From NCBI RefSeq assembly GCF_018128545.1, contig NZ_JAGSND010000017.1:35697-99696 (forward strand): a stretch of 64,000 bases of DNA. Reading direction: 5' to 3'. Below the pieces are notes generated by a model, which ran no database searches, was not told where the DNA came from, and was given only the letters and a program-made list of their open reading frames with translations. A program made the position numbers and the translations under genes. The DNA comes from Sinanaerobacter chloroacetimidivorans (GTDB lineage: Bacteria > Bacillota > Clostridia > Peptostreptococcales > Anaerovoracaceae). The stretch's first letter is position 1, and each line of letters starts with the position of its first letter. Below are positions 15,955-24,790 of the stretch, one piece after another.

Positions 15955-17091
15955 ATGAATTTTAATCTTTCAGATGCGCATGCCATGCTGCAAAAGGTCG
16001 CAAGAGAATTCGCGGAAAAAGAAGTTGCACCTCTCGCTGCCGAACTGGACTTAACGGGTGAGTTTCCAAGGGAAACCTTCGAAAAGATGGCGAAATGTGG
16101 TTTTACAGGAATTGGAACTCCTGTAGAATACGGCGGTTCCGGTGCAGATGAACTTGCCAAGTCCTTAGTAGTTACCGAAATCGCTAGAAAATGCGCTGCT
16201 ACTGCCGCAACTCTTTCTATACATACCATCTTTCCATCGGTGATTATAAAATTCGGAACCGAGGAACAAAAGACAAAATATCTCCCCCTCTGTGGGGACG
16301 GAGGAAAGCTCAGTGCTTTTGCCTTGACAGAACCCAATGCAGGTTCTGATGCAGGATCTGTAAAAACTACTGCCATTGCTGACGGAGACGAATATGTACT
16401 GAACGGTACAAAATGCTTCATTACAGGCGGCGGTCAGGCCGATTACCTTGTAGTCTTTTCTCTTACGGATCCAACCAATGGGCTGAAGGGCTTGTCCGCA
16501 ATCATTGTAGAAAAGGGGACACCGGGCTTCTCTATCGGAAAAATTGAAGAAAAGATGGGAATCAGAGCTTCAGAAACCGTTGAACTGATCTTTGACAATT
16601 GCAGAGTGCCGAGGAAAAATCTGGTAGGGAAGGAAGGCAAAGGGTTCAATATTGCCATGACTGCACTTGACGGTGCAAGAATCGGTGTTGCTTCACAGGC
16701 TTTAGGAATTGCCGAGGAAGCCCTGGACGAAGCAGTAAAATATATGAAGGAACGTGTTCAGTTTGGCCAGCCGCTCACTGCTTTGCAGGGACTAAACTGG
16801 TATATTGCAGAAATGGCAACCAAAGTGGAAGCCGCCAAATGGATGGTTTACAATGCTGCTTTCTTAAAGCAGACCGGACAGCCTTTCACCAAGGAAGCCG
16901 CTATGGCAAAATTGTTTGCCTCTGAGGCCGCTATGTTTGTTACAAACCTTTCGCTCCAGATTCACGGCGGCTATGGTTACATGAAGGATTATCCGCTGGA
17001 AAGAATGCTGCGAGATGCAAAGATTACAGAAATTTATGAAGGCACATCGGAAATCCATAAGGTTGTTATTTCAAGAGCAGTGTTGCGATAG
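15955..17091 (+). CDS. Short-chain acyl-CoA dehydrogenase (butyryl-CoA dehydrogenase-like)
   Basis: A 378-residue FAD enzyme of normal family length. The ATG at 15955 follows AAGGAG. The reading frame extends upstream, but through the RIC terminator, the operator and the promoter, so the longer start is excluded. Signatures are AFALTEPNAGSDAGS (substrate/FAD loop), LDGARIGVASQALGIAEEA, QIHGGYGYMKDYPLERMLRDAK and the C-terminal IYEGTSEIHK, where the Glu is the catalytic base of butyryl/short-chain enzymes. It leads an operon with EtfB and EtfA at gaps of 14 and 12 bp. That makes a Bcd-Etf complex converting crotonyl-CoA to butyryl-CoA the likely role. Other acyl-CoA substrates remain possible. 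Confidence 0.92.
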   Translation: MNFNLSDAHAMLQKVAREFAEKEVAPLAAELDLTGEFPRETFEKMAKCGFTGIGTPVEYGGSGADELAKSLVVTEIARKCAATAATLSIHTIFPSVIIKFGTEEQKTKYLPLCGDGGKLSAFALTEPNAGSDAGSVKTTAIADGDEYVLNGTKCFITGGGQADYLVVFSLTDPTNGLKGLSAIIVEKGTPGFSIGKIEEKMGIRASETVELIFDNCRVPRKNLVGKEGKGFNIAMTALDGARIGVASQALGIAEEALDEAVKYMKERVQFGQPLTALQGLNWYIAEMATKVEAAKWMVYNAAFLKQTGQPFTKEAAMAKLFASEAAMFVTNLSLQIHGGYGYMKDYPLERMLRDAKITEIYEGTSEIHKVVISRAVLR

Positions 17092-17105
17092 GAGGGAAGA
17101 TAACG

Positions 17106-17894
17106 ATGAATATTATCGTATGCATGAAGCAGGTTCCGGATACTAATGAAGTAAGAATTAATCAGGAAACCGGTACTTTAATCAGAGACGGTGTACCAAG
17201 CATTATGAACCCTGATGATAAAAATGCCATCGAAGGGGCTTTAGCTCTCAAGGACCTTCACGGAGGCCATGTAACGATTTTATGTATGGGTCCTCCCCAG
17301 GCCAGGGATGCTTTAAACGAAGCATTAGCTATGGGTGCTGATGAAGCCATTTTATTATCGGACAGAGCGTTTGCGGGTTCTGATACCTGGGCTACCTCCA
17401 CAATTTTGGCTGCAGCCATCGAGGCCATCGGAAATTATGACATTGTATTCTGCGGTAGACAGGCCATTGACGGAGACACGGCTCAGGTTGGTCCTGAAAC
17501 GGCAGAGTTCCTGAATATTCCCCAGGTGACCTATGTCAAGGATATCAAGTTGGAGGGGGATAAAGTACAGGTTACTCGGTATACCGAGTATGGAGATTAC
17601 GTTATGGAGGTAAAAACCCCTTTGATGCTCACAGCCATCAAAGAGCTGAACGAACCCAGGCTGCCAAGCGTAAGAGGAATTTTTAAAGCCTATTCAGAAG
17701 ACAATGTAAAAGTTTGGACCATGGATAATCTGAAAATTGATCCGACGCAAATCGGCCTCAAGGGCTCTCCCACCAATGTGTTCCGTTCCTTTGTCCCTGT
17801 GAAGGAAAAGAACTCCCACATCATAGAAGGGCTGAACGGAAAAGAAAAGGCGGCAGCATTGATCGGCAAGCTTTCGGACTTGAAGTTAATATAG
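17106..17894 (+). CDS. etfB: Electron transfer flavoprotein, beta subunit
   Basis: A 262-residue EtfB of normal size. It starts MNIIVCMKQVPDTNEVRIN and contains GADEAILLSDRAFAGSDTWATS and the family motif FCGRQAIDGDTAQVGPE. The AMP- or FAD-binding fold accepts electrons from or passes them to the acyl-CoA dehydrogenase encoded just upstream. The gene sits 14 bp after that gene and 12 bp before etfA, with a GGAGG ribosome site. In Clostridia, such Bcd-EtfAB sets can bifurcate electrons between crotonyl-CoA and ferredoxin. Whether this pair does so cannot be decided by eye. Confidence 0.95.
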   Translation: MNIIVCMKQVPDTNEVRINQETGTLIRDGVPSIMNPDDKNAIEGALALKDLHGGHVTILCMGPPQARDALNEALAMGADEAILLSDRAFAGSDTWATSTILAAAIEAIGNYDIVFCGRQAIDGDTAQVGPETAEFLNIPQVTYVKDIKLEGDKVQVTRYTEYGDYVMEVKTPLMLTAIKELNEPRLPSVRGIFKAYSEDNVKVWTMDNLKIDPTQIGLKGSPTNVFRSFVPVKEKNSHIIEGLNGKEKAAALIGKLSDLKLI

Positions 17895-17906
17895 GAGATA
17901 CTGAAG

Positions 17907-18947
17907 ATGAATAAAGCAAAAGTAAATCAAGAAATCAATCTCGCAGATTACAATGACGTTTGGGTCATTGCCGAACAAAACGAAGGAAAGATTCATCCTG
18001 TTACCATCGAACTGACCGGAGAAGGCAGAAGACTTGCAGACACACTAGGAAAAAGGCTGGCAGTTATCGTTTCCGGTGCAGATGTGGAGGACGAGGCCCG
18101 TAAGCTGCTTCACTACGGCGCAGACACAGTGTTCTATATCAGTCATCCTTTGTTAAAGGATTTCTCAACCGAAGGCTATGCTCTTTCCATTTCCGAATTA
18201 ATTTTGGAAAAGAAGCCTGAAATTGTACTCATCGGTGCTACCTCTATCGGAAGAGATATTGCTCCAAGAATTGCAGGAAAAGTAGGTACCGGTTTGACGG
18301 CTGACTGTACCAAACTGGAAGTGGATGAGACAGATCATAAGCTGCTTCAAACCAGACCTGCTTTTGGCGGCAACCTGATGGCAACCATCGTTTGCCCGAG
18401 AAACAGACCTCAGATGTCTACCGTAAGGCCGGGTGTTATGGAAAAAGCAGCTTTCATCCCAAATCCTGACGGGCGGCTTGAAATATTCATACCAAATTTA
18501 AAGGAAGAAGATATTCGAACTGTATTGATGAAAAAGGTGAAAAGCGATAGGAAAAAAGTCAATTTGATTGATGCAAAGGTTATCGTATCCGGCGGAAGAG
18601 GGCTGAAGAGTCCGGAAGGCTTCACGCTGATACGTGCCCTTGCAGAAAAGGTAAACGGTGAGGTGGGATCCTCCAGAGCCGCAGTGGATGCAGGCTGGAT
18701 CGAACATTTGCATCAAGTCGGTCAAACCGGAACTACGGTAAGGCCGGATCTCTATATTGCCTGCGGTATTTCGGGCGCAATCCAGCATCTTGCAGGTATG
18801 AGTGAATCAAAATATATCGTTGCGATCAATAAGGATCCCAACGCACCCATTTTCAAGGTATGTGATTTTGGCATTGTAGGAGATCTGAACGAGGTTATTC
18901 CGGCTATGATCGAATCCATCGACAAAAATGGCAGCTTAGAAATCTAA
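17907..18947 (+). CDS. etfA: Electron transfer flavoprotein, alpha subunit
   Basis: A 346-residue EtfA. The N-terminal ETF domain shows ADTVFYISHPLL and LIGATSIGRDIAPRIA. The C-terminal FAD-binding domain shows VSGGRGLKSPEGF, GSSRAAVDAGWIEHLHQVGQTG and the final signature RPDLYIACGISGAIQHLAGM with INKDPNAPIF. It has no extra N-terminal ferredoxin domain, so it is the short form. It forms the FAD-carrying half of the heterodimer with EtfB and follows it by 12 bp in the operon. Confidence 0.95.
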   Translation: MNKAKVNQEINLADYNDVWVIAEQNEGKIHPVTIELTGEGRRLADTLGKRLAVIVSGADVEDEARKLLHYGADTVFYISHPLLKDFSTEGYALSISELILEKKPEIVLIGATSIGRDIAPRIAGKVGTGLTADCTKLEVDETDHKLLQTRPAFGGNLMATIVCPRNRPQMSTVRPGVMEKAAFIPNPDGRLEIFIPNLKEEDIRTVLMKKVKSDRKKVNLIDAKVIVSGGRGLKSPEGFTLIRALAEKVNGEVGSSRAAVDAGWIEHLHQVGQTGTTVRPDLYIACGISGAIQHLAGMSESKYIVAINKDPNAPIFKVCDFGIVGDLNEVIPAMIESIDKNGSLEI

Positions 18948-18976
18948 TCGCTGGAAAAAAGAAAGGATAAATTGTT

Positions 18977-19426
18977 ATGAGCAGTATGATCGATGATAAC
19001 AGCTTAAATATGAGCGGCCACAGCATTCAGGAAATGTATGTAGGGCAAAAAGCCAGCGTCACGAAAACCATTGGGGAATGTGACATCAATACCTTTGCAG
19101 GAATTATCGGTGATTTTAACCCTGTTCACGTGAATGCGGAATATGCAAAGACCACCCGATTTGGAGAGAGAATTGCCCATGGCATGTTAACAGCATCGTT
19201 TTTATCTACTATCGTGGGAATGTGTATCCCCGGAGCAGATGCCATTTATTTAAGCCAGGAACTGAAATTTCTTCTTCCCGTAAAGATTGGTGATACCATT
19301 ACCGCAACAGGCACGGTTACGAAAATTATTGAAGAGAAAAAAATCGGTTATCTGGATATGTCTATCACCAACCAACGAGGTGAAGTTGTAGTTGCCGGTG
19401 AAGGCAAGGTAATGGCCACAAAATAG
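18977..19426 (+). CDS. MaoC-family (R)-specific enoyl-CoA hydratase
   Basis: A 149-residue hot-dog-fold protein. The hydratase motif is seen as FAGIIGDFNPVHVNAEYAKTTRFGERIAHGML, with the catalytic Asp and His of the PhaJ-type family. The first 15-20 residues are poorly conserved in character, and the ribosome site AAAGG sits 12 bp from the ATG at 18977. A start at the next ATG (18986) is possible. In this operon it would interconvert (R)-3-hydroxybutyryl-CoA and crotonyl-CoA, feeding the acyl-CoA dehydrogenase. This is inferred from context; other 3-hydroxyacyl-CoA substrates are possible. Confidence 0.85.
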   Translation: MSSMIDDNSLNMSGHSIQEMYVGQKASVTKTIGECDINTFAGIIGDFNPVHVNAEYAKTTRFGERIAHGMLTASFLSTIVGMCIPGADAIYLSQELKFLLPVKIGDTITATGTVTKIIEEKKIGYLDMSITNQRGEVVVAGEGKVMATK

Positions 19427-19441
19427 AAGGAGATGATGGGT

Positions 19442-20596
19442 TTGGCAAATATATTTTTAACACCAAAGTATATATGTATGGGAGAAGGTGCCTTGGGAAT
19501 GAGCAAGAATCATATGAAAAAGCTCGGAACCAAAGCATTAATTGTAACGGATCCTTCCATGATCAAGCTGAACAATGTGAGAAAGCTTACGGATGTTTTG
19601 GATGAGATTGAAATAGACTACGAGATTTTTTCTGATGTAAACTGCGAACCAACCAACCATATGGTTGACGCCGGCCTTACTCTTTATAGGTCCACAGGCT
19701 GCAATTTTCTCGTAGGAATCGGCGGCGGCAGCCCTCTCGATACCATGAAGGCCATTGGTGCAGTGGTTGGTAATGGCGGAGATATCTGCGAGTATATGGG
19801 GAGGGAGCTCACCAATCCAATGCCTCCTAACGTATGCATTCCCACAACTGCGGGTACCGGCACCGAGGCAAGCAAAGCCTCAGTCATTACCAATACAAAA
19901 TCCAACGTAAAGATGCTGCTGAACGATCCAAATCTAATGACGGATCTTGCCATAGTTGATCCGGAATTCACCTTGACAGCGCCGCCTTCGGTTACAGCAG
20001 CTACCGGTATTGATGCGCTGACACATGCCATAGAAGCCTATATATCAAAAAAGTCTTTCTTGTTGTCAGATACCTATGCGGTGTCTGCTATTAAAAGAAT
20101 TTTTTCAAACCTATATGAGGTCTATATCAATGGGCAGAACATTCATGCAAGAAATCAGATGGCAGTGGCATCTCTGGAAGCGGGTATCAGCTTTACAAAC
20201 TCCTCCGTAACGCTGGTTCACGGAATGAGCCGGCCAATCGGCGCTTTGTTTCATATTCCTCACGGTCTTTCCAACGCCATGCTTCTTTGCAAGTGCCTCG
20301 AATTTGTCACTCCTTGCGTGGTTGACAGGTTAAGCAATCTGGCAAGAGAGATCGGGGTCTACCAAGTAGGTATGAGTGATATGGAGGCAGCAAGGGCTTT
20401 TGTAGAGGAAGCTAAAAAGCTTTGCAAAAAATTGAACATTCAGACCCTGGCCGAATACGGCATCGATCGAAATGAGTTTTTCTCCGCAATCGATAAAATG
20501 GCAACAGATGCTCTCGCCAGCGGAAGTCCAGGGAACACAAGAATTCCTCCGACAAAAGAGGATTTGATCGGAATCTATAAATCCTTATGGGAGTGA
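19442..20596 (+). CDS. Iron-containing alcohol dehydrogenase
   Basis: A group III (iron-type) dehydrogenase of 384 residues. The NAD-binding GGGSPLDTMKAIG and TTAGTGTEASKASV motifs are present. So are the metal ligands: Asp and His in GIDALTHAIEAY, and His in the VTLVHGMSRPIGALFHIPHGLSNAM segment. The frame is open from ATG at 19433, but AAGGAG ends at 19432. The TTG at 19442 therefore has the best spacing (9 bp) and gives a family-like N-terminus, MANIFLTPKYI. It is the last gene of the acd-etf operon. Likely substrates are C4 compounds (butyraldehyde, 4-hydroxybutyrate or 3-hydroxybutyrate), but this is inference. Confidence 0.88.
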   Translation: MANIFLTPKYICMGEGALGMSKNHMKKLGTKALIVTDPSMIKLNNVRKLTDVLDEIEIDYEIFSDVNCEPTNHMVDAGLTLYRSTGCNFLVGIGGGSPLDTMKAIGAVVGNGGDICEYMGRELTNPMPPNVCIPTTAGTGTEASKASVITNTKSNVKMLLNDPNLMTDLAIVDPEFTLTAPPSVTAATGIDALTHAIEAYISKKSFLLSDTYAVSAIKRIFSNLYEVYINGQNIHARNQMAVASLEAGISFTNSSVTLVHGMSRPIGALFHIPHGLSNAMLLCKCLEFVTPCVVDRLSNLAREIGVYQVGMSDMEAARAFVEEAKKLCKKLNIQTLAEYGIDRNEFFSAIDKMATDALASGSPGNTRIPPTKEDLIGIYKSLWE

Positions 20597-20611
20597 GGTA
20601 GTTCACCAAAA

Positions 20612-20642
20612 AAATACCTTGGTTTCACTAAGGTATTTTTTC
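20612..20642 (+). terminator. Terminator of the acd-etf operon
   Basis: AATACCTT (20613-20620) pairs with AAGGTATT (20630-20637), loop of 9, followed by a T run. Confidence 0.85.
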
Positions 20643-20655
20643 GGTTTAACCAATA

Positions 20656-20692
20656 TGGAGGAGAAGAAATGAAAAAATCTAATATAACATGA
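20656..20692 (+). other. Ribosome site plus seven-codon open frame (possible gene remnant or leader peptide)
   Basis: After the terminator, GGAGGAGAAGAA precedes an ATG at 20669 that reads MKKSNIT and stops at 20692. It resembles the beginning of a deleted gene more than a functional leader, because no same-strand gene follows. Confidence 0.3.
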
Positions 20693-20709
20693 ATCGAGAT
20701 ATGAGAAAC

Positions 20710-20741
20710 GGCTGTGTCCTTCTCTAGGAAAGGACACAGCC
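20710..20741 (-). terminator. Hairpin at the end of the leftward sugar operon
   Basis: A perfect 12-bp stem, GGCTGTGTCCTT with AAGGACACAGCC, and an 8-nt loop, placed 19 bp past the last leftward gene. The T tract on the minus strand is weak (GTTTCTC), so termination efficiency is uncertain. Confidence 0.65.
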
Positions 20742-20759
20742 AAAATCTTTGTTGAAAAC

Positions 20760-21704
20760 TTATTTTACATCATCTTTTGTAATCACGCTTACACCGGTAT
20801 CCACATTTTTGCTTGAGATGGATTCGCCGTTAATGAGCTTGATCGCAGCTTCCATTCCTTGTTTCCCCATGACATCAGGATTCTGAGCCATAGTGCAGAG
20901 AAGGGCACCATCCGTGATCAAACCGAGAATGGTATCGGACTTGTCGAAGCCAACGCCTACCACTGCTTTTCCTGAGGCTTTGATTGCATTGCCGACACCG
21001 ACTGTACCGCCTTCGTTTGTACCGAAGATACCGACGCAGCCCTGAGAAATAAAGTTGGAAGCAGCATCCTGTGATTTTGCGGCATCGCCTTCACAGAACT
21101 GAGTTGTGAGAATATTGAAATCGGTTCCTTCAAAAGCGGAACGGAAGCCTTCTTCACGCAACACACAGGAGGTGGTATCCGGCTTGACATTGATGATTCC
21201 GATATCACCGCTTGTGACACCCTTTGCATTGAGCTCTGCCAGCATTTGTTCTCCGGCGGTTTTGCCGGCTGCTTTATTATCAGTTGCAAAAGTGGCTTCG
21301 CCAGGGAAGTTTGCAGGAGAGTCAACATAGACAATTTTTACTCCTTTTGCAGCAGCTTCTTCCAAAGCGGAAGAAATTGCATCGGGACCGTTGGCTGCAA
21401 GCAAGATTACTTTTGCACCATCGGATACTGCATTGTTAACCTTGTCGATCTGCTGCGCATCATCCTTTTTGTCGGGAGCGCTCCATTTGTATTCAATGAT
21501 GTCACTGTTCGCTGAAGCGACTTCTTCAGCACCCTTATTCACATTTTGCCAGTGTTGATCCATCTGGTCCATGGTAATCAGGTAAACTTTTGATTTCTCA
21601 GCAGTATCGGCTGAAGCGGCTTCATCACTTCCCCCTGAAGCGCATCCGGAAAGCAATCCGGTGATTAATAACAGGCTGACTAGTAATGATAAAATCTTAT
21701 TCAT
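20760..21704 (-). CDS. Sugar-binding lipoprotein of an RbsB-type ABC transporter
   Basis: A 314-residue extracellular binding protein. The lipobox is LLSGC near residue 21, followed by an acidic/serine linker. The body is the periplasmic-binding-protein I fold of ribose/galactose/allose binders, with KVYLITMDQMDQHWQNVNKG, then ILLAANGPDAI, IVYVDSPANF and GIFGTNEGGTVGVGNAI. GGGAGG precedes the ATG. It is the last gene of a leftward operon with a permease and a double ATPase, together a CUT2-type importer. The substrate is not readable from the sequence. The neighbouring isomerase and kinase suggest an aldose such as D-mannose, D-lyxose or a relative. Confidence 0.92.
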   Translation of the reverse strand: MNKILSLLVSLLLITGLLSGCASGGSDEAASADTAEKSKVYLITMDQMDQHWQNVNKGAEEVASANSDIIEYKWSAPDKKDDAQQIDKVNNAVSDGAKVILLAANGPDAISSALEEAAAKGVKIVYVDSPANFPGEATFATDNKAAGKTAGEQMLAELNAKGVTSGDIGIINVKPDTTSCVLREEGFRSAFEGTDFNILTTQFCEGDAAKSQDAASNFISQGCVGIFGTNEGGTVGVGNAIKASGKAVVGVGFDKSDTILGLITDGALLCTMAQNPDVMGKQGMEAAIKLINGESISSKNVDTGVSVITKDDVK

Positions 21705-21756
21705 TTTTGTTTTTCCTCCCTTTCAATTTTTATTTCATGATATCTGATGGATATCA

Positions 21757-22776
21757 CTAAATAACCTTCTTGCCTTTTGCTCCTGTTCTTACGATAACGT
21801 CCAGAAGAACAGAGACGATTACAATTGCACCGATGATAATATTCCTCCAGGCTACGGCTACATTTGCAAATTGCAGACCGTTTTGCAGAACACCCCAGAT
21901 AGACGCGCCGATTACGGTACCGATCATTAAGCCCTGACCTCCGAGGGTACTTACGCCGCCGATTACTGCTGCCGCGACAGCGTATAATTCATATGTATTT
22001 CCAGCGTCCATAGCTCCCATTCCCGCTTGAGCACACAGAATAAATCCAACGACGCAGGCGCAGAATGCACTGACAAGGTATGCCTTCACAGTTGTTACGG
22101 TAACGCTGACGCCAGACAAACGGGCAGCTTCAACGTTGGAACCGATTGCATAAATATGTCTGCCGGATCGCGTTCTGCCAATAAAGAAATTGAAAATGAT
22201 CCATAGAACCAGAGCAATCCAGATGGTATTATAAACATTGAGAAACGAGCCATAGTAGAAGAAATCACGAAAACCTTGTACCGCTTCTTTCCCTAAAATT
22301 TTACCAATAGAATCGGTATTGTAATTGTTGTTTGCAAGCTGCGCTATGCCGCGGGCTATGGTCATCGTTCCGAGGGTAGCGATGAACGGGGGCAGTTTGC
22401 ATTTTGCCACCAGCAATCCGTTGGCTGCACCAACAGCCAGGCAGGCAATCATGGTAATCAGCACTGCAAGCCAGGGATTAACGCCTCCCTTTGACATCAG
22501 CGTTGAAGCAATCATAGTGCTCATTCCAACGACTGAGCCGATTGAAAGATCGATGTTGCCGGTAATCAAAACATAGGCCTGGCTGATACCGATCAGCAAG
22601 ATAGGTGCGATTTGCCGGAGAAGATTTAAAGTATTCTCACCAGAGAAAAAATTGGGATTCAAAATGCCGAAAATGATACATAATATCACGAGCCCGAAGG
22701 ATACGGTCACAACCTGTGCCATTCCCCGTACCGAAAATATTTTTTTTAACGGAACATGATTTTCTATCTTAACCAT
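21757..22776 (-). CDS. RbsC-type sugar ABC transporter permease
   Basis: A 339-residue membrane permease of the ribose/xylose/autoinducer-2 family. The hydrophobic segments and signature stretches are typical: YVLITGNIDLSIGSVVGMS, IATLGTMTIARGIA, GSNVEAARLSGV and AVAAAVIGGVSTLGGQG. I chose the ATG at 22776 (MVKIENHVPLKK), which follows GAGGAGGG; the frame opens 21 codons earlier without a ribosome site. The start overlaps the end of the ATPase gene by 8 bp, indicating translational coupling. Confidence 0.92.
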   Translation of the reverse strand: MVKIENHVPLKKIFSVRGMAQVVTVSFGLVILCIIFGILNPNFFSGENTLNLLRQIAPILLIGISQAYVLITGNIDLSIGSVVGMSTMIASTLMSKGGVNPWLAVLITMIACLAVGAANGLLVAKCKLPPFIATLGTMTIARGIAQLANNNYNTDSIGKILGKEAVQGFRDFFYYGSFLNVYNTIWIALVLWIIFNFFIGRTRSGRHIYAIGSNVEAARLSGVSVTVTTVKAYLVSAFCACVVGFILCAQAGMGAMDAGNTYELYAVAAAVIGGVSTLGGQGLMIGTVIGASIWGVLQNGLQFANVAVAWRNIIIGAIVIVSVLLDVIVRTGAKGKKVI

Positions 22777-24313
22777 GTATGTAACCCTCCTCTGCCAGTT
22801 CGCCCAATTTTTCAACTTTGTTTTCAAAACGGGTTGCAAGCTCTAAAATTTCGTTCTGCGTAGCTGCCTTTGACTCGATTTCACCGGTTATTCTGCCATC
22901 ACACATGACGATAATTCTGTCGCTGATGCCCAGGATCTCCGGCATCTCCGAAGAGACGAACAAAACTCCGATGCCCTGCAGTTTCAGCTGATTCATTAGG
23001 TTGTAGATTTCAACCTTGGCTGCAACGTCGATTCCCCGGGTCGGCTCATCAAAGATAACCACTTTGGAATCTCTTGCAAGCCATTTGCTGACTACAACTT
23101 TCTGCTGGTTTCCCCCGGAGAGGCTGCCCGCATCTGCTTCTGCAGTTGCCAGTTTGATGCTGAAATTCTGGACTGCCTTCTTTACGATTCTGTTCTCGGC
23201 CTTTTTATTCACAACACCCAGCTTGCTGCAGATGATATCCAGATTCGGCAAAGCGATATTTTCGCGAATGCTCAGCTTGGTACATAGTCCGTCTTTCTTT
23301 CTGTCTTCAGGGGCGAGGACCAGGCCTTGCCGGATGGCATCAACAGGACCTCTTATCTTTAGTGCTTTCCCATTGAGAACAATTTCTCCGGACTGTTTCG
23401 GATCTGCTCCGAAAATGGCTCTTGTCGTTTCTGTCCGGCCGGCACCCATAAGTCCGGCTATACCAACGATCTCTCCGGCATAAACATCTATATTGATATC
23501 CCTTACCGCTCTGCCGGCATTCAAGTTTCTGATTTCAAGCAGTTTCTCTCCGCGTAGGCATTCAACCCGCGGAAATTTTTCCTTAATTTCACGGCCAACC
23601 ATGTTCGATATGATTTCCGGCATGGTAATGTCCTGAAATTTTGAAGATAAAATAAATTTACCGTCGCGCATAATTGTTACGCTGTCAACAATGTGGGCAA
23701 GCTCCTCCAGTCGGTGGGAGATATAGGCGATTCCTTTTCCCTGTGCCTTGAGCTGCCTGATGATCCGGAAAAGCTCATCAATTTCCTTACTTGTCAGTGC
23801 ACTGGTAGGTTCATCCATGACAAGTATTGATGCATTTGTGGAAAGGGCTTTTGCAATCTCGACCATCTGCTGTTTTGAAACGGGGAGGTCGCTTATGATG
23901 GTGGTTGGGCTGATATCGATCTTTAAATCATCCAGAATTCGTTTGGATTCTTTGTTCATATGAGCCTGTGAAAGTACTCCGAAGCGGGTCTCTTCTCGGC
24001 CCAGAAAAATATTTTCCGCGACGGTGAGATGTCCGCACATATTTAATTCCTGATGGATGATCGCAATACCCAATTCCTGCGCCTTTTTCGGAGTAAGCTG
24101 CTCCTGGACCTCCTGACCGAATATTTCAATACTGCCTTCATCTCTTGTATATACGCCGCTTAATATTTTCATCAAGGTAGACTTTCCCGCGCCGTTTTCA
24201 CCAAGCAAAGCCATTACCTCGCCAGAATTCAAATAAAATGAGACGTCGTCAAGAGCTTTCACACCCGGAAAAGTTTTTGAAATGTGCTCCATTTTCACAA
24301 TACATTCCGACAT
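22769..24313 (-). CDS. RbsA-type double-domain sugar ABC transporter ATPase
   Basis: A 514-residue cytoplasmic protein with two ABC domains. The first has Walker A GENGAGKSTLMK, signature LPVSKQQMVEIAKAL and Walker B ILVMDEPTSAL. The second has a degenerate Walker A (GLMGAGRTETTR), signature LSGGNQQKVVVSKWL and Walker B VVIFDEPTRGID. This asymmetry is normal for the RbsA/MglA/XylG family. It energises the permease encoded downstream, with which it overlaps by 8 bp. Confidence 0.95.
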   Translation of the reverse strand: MSECIVKMEHISKTFPGVKALDDVSFYLNSGEVMALLGENGAGKSTLMKILSGVYTRDEGSIEIFGQEVQEQLTPKKAQELGIAIIHQELNMCGHLTVAENIFLGREETRFGVLSQAHMNKESKRILDDLKIDISPTTIISDLPVSKQQMVEIAKALSTNASILVMDEPTSALTSKEIDELFRIIRQLKAQGKGIAYISHRLEELAHIVDSVTIMRDGKFILSSKFQDITMPEIISNMVGREIKEKFPRVECLRGEKLLEIRNLNAGRAVRDINIDVYAGEIVGIAGLMGAGRTETTRAIFGADPKQSGEIVLNGKALKIRGPVDAIRQGLVLAPEDRKKDGLCTKLSIRENIALPNLDIICSKLGVVNKKAENRIVKKAVQNFSIKLATAEADAGSLSGGNQQKVVVSKWLARDSKVVIFDEPTRGIDVAAKVEIYNLMNQLKLQGIGVLFVSSEMPEILGISDRIIVMCDGRITGEIESKAATQNEILELATRFENKVEKLGELAEEGYIHG

Positions 24314-24339
24314 AATTTCACCACCTGTTTGTAAGAATG

Positions 24340-24768
24340 TTAATCAACAAATATCTGCATGGGCGCAGCTAAATGATAGTAGTCTGTATCGACCTCAAGA
24401 TTTTCCGTGATCTTTACTTTAGAAACATCAGCCAAACTGACAATCCCGTGCCAGACATCCTTATCCAGGCAAACCGCCCTGTCTAATACGAAAACCTCAT
24501 AATCGCTTTTTTGAGTTTCCAAAGACACTAAAAGCAGGCAGATTCCTTCTACAGGTTCAAAGGTCTCGAGGGAGCCAGGGTGCTTTTCCAAAAAAGTAAA
24601 CTCTCTTTCTTCAACTCTGAGCATCGCAATGCGCCAGGGATCATCTTCATTTTGAATGATCACCTCGAAGGGAGGATTTCCTTCTTGCCCTGTAAAATCA
24701 ATGATCCTTCCGTACTTTCCAAAATTATCTTTTGTTATATAGTTGATCTGTTTCATTTTTCCCACCAT
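24340..24768 (-). CDS. Ureidoglycolate lyase-fold (AllA-like) cupin protein
   Basis: A 142-residue protein, or 138 if started at the ATG at 24756, which GGTGGG precedes. The text resembles the AllA/ureidoglycolate lyase cupin family: LEKHPGSLETFEPVEGICLLLV, then VFVLDRAVCLDKDVWHGIVSL and a C-terminal KITEN. No purine-degradation gene is nearby, so ureidoglycolate is unlikely to be the substrate. Position between an ABC transporter and a PfkB kinase suggests a sugar-related role, perhaps a mutarotase or lyase on a sugar acid. That is a guess. It is in the same leftward operon, with gaps of about 25 bp on each side. Confidence 0.7.
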   Translation of the reverse strand: MVGKMKQINYITKDNFGKYGRIIDFTGQEGNPPFEVIIQNEDDPWRIAMLRVEEREFTFLEKHPGSLETFEPVEGICLLLVSLETQKSDYEVFVLDRAVCLDKDVWHGIVSLADVSKVKITENLEVDTDYYHLAAPMQIFVD

Positions 24769-24790
24769 TACTTTTCCAATTTTTTTTTCA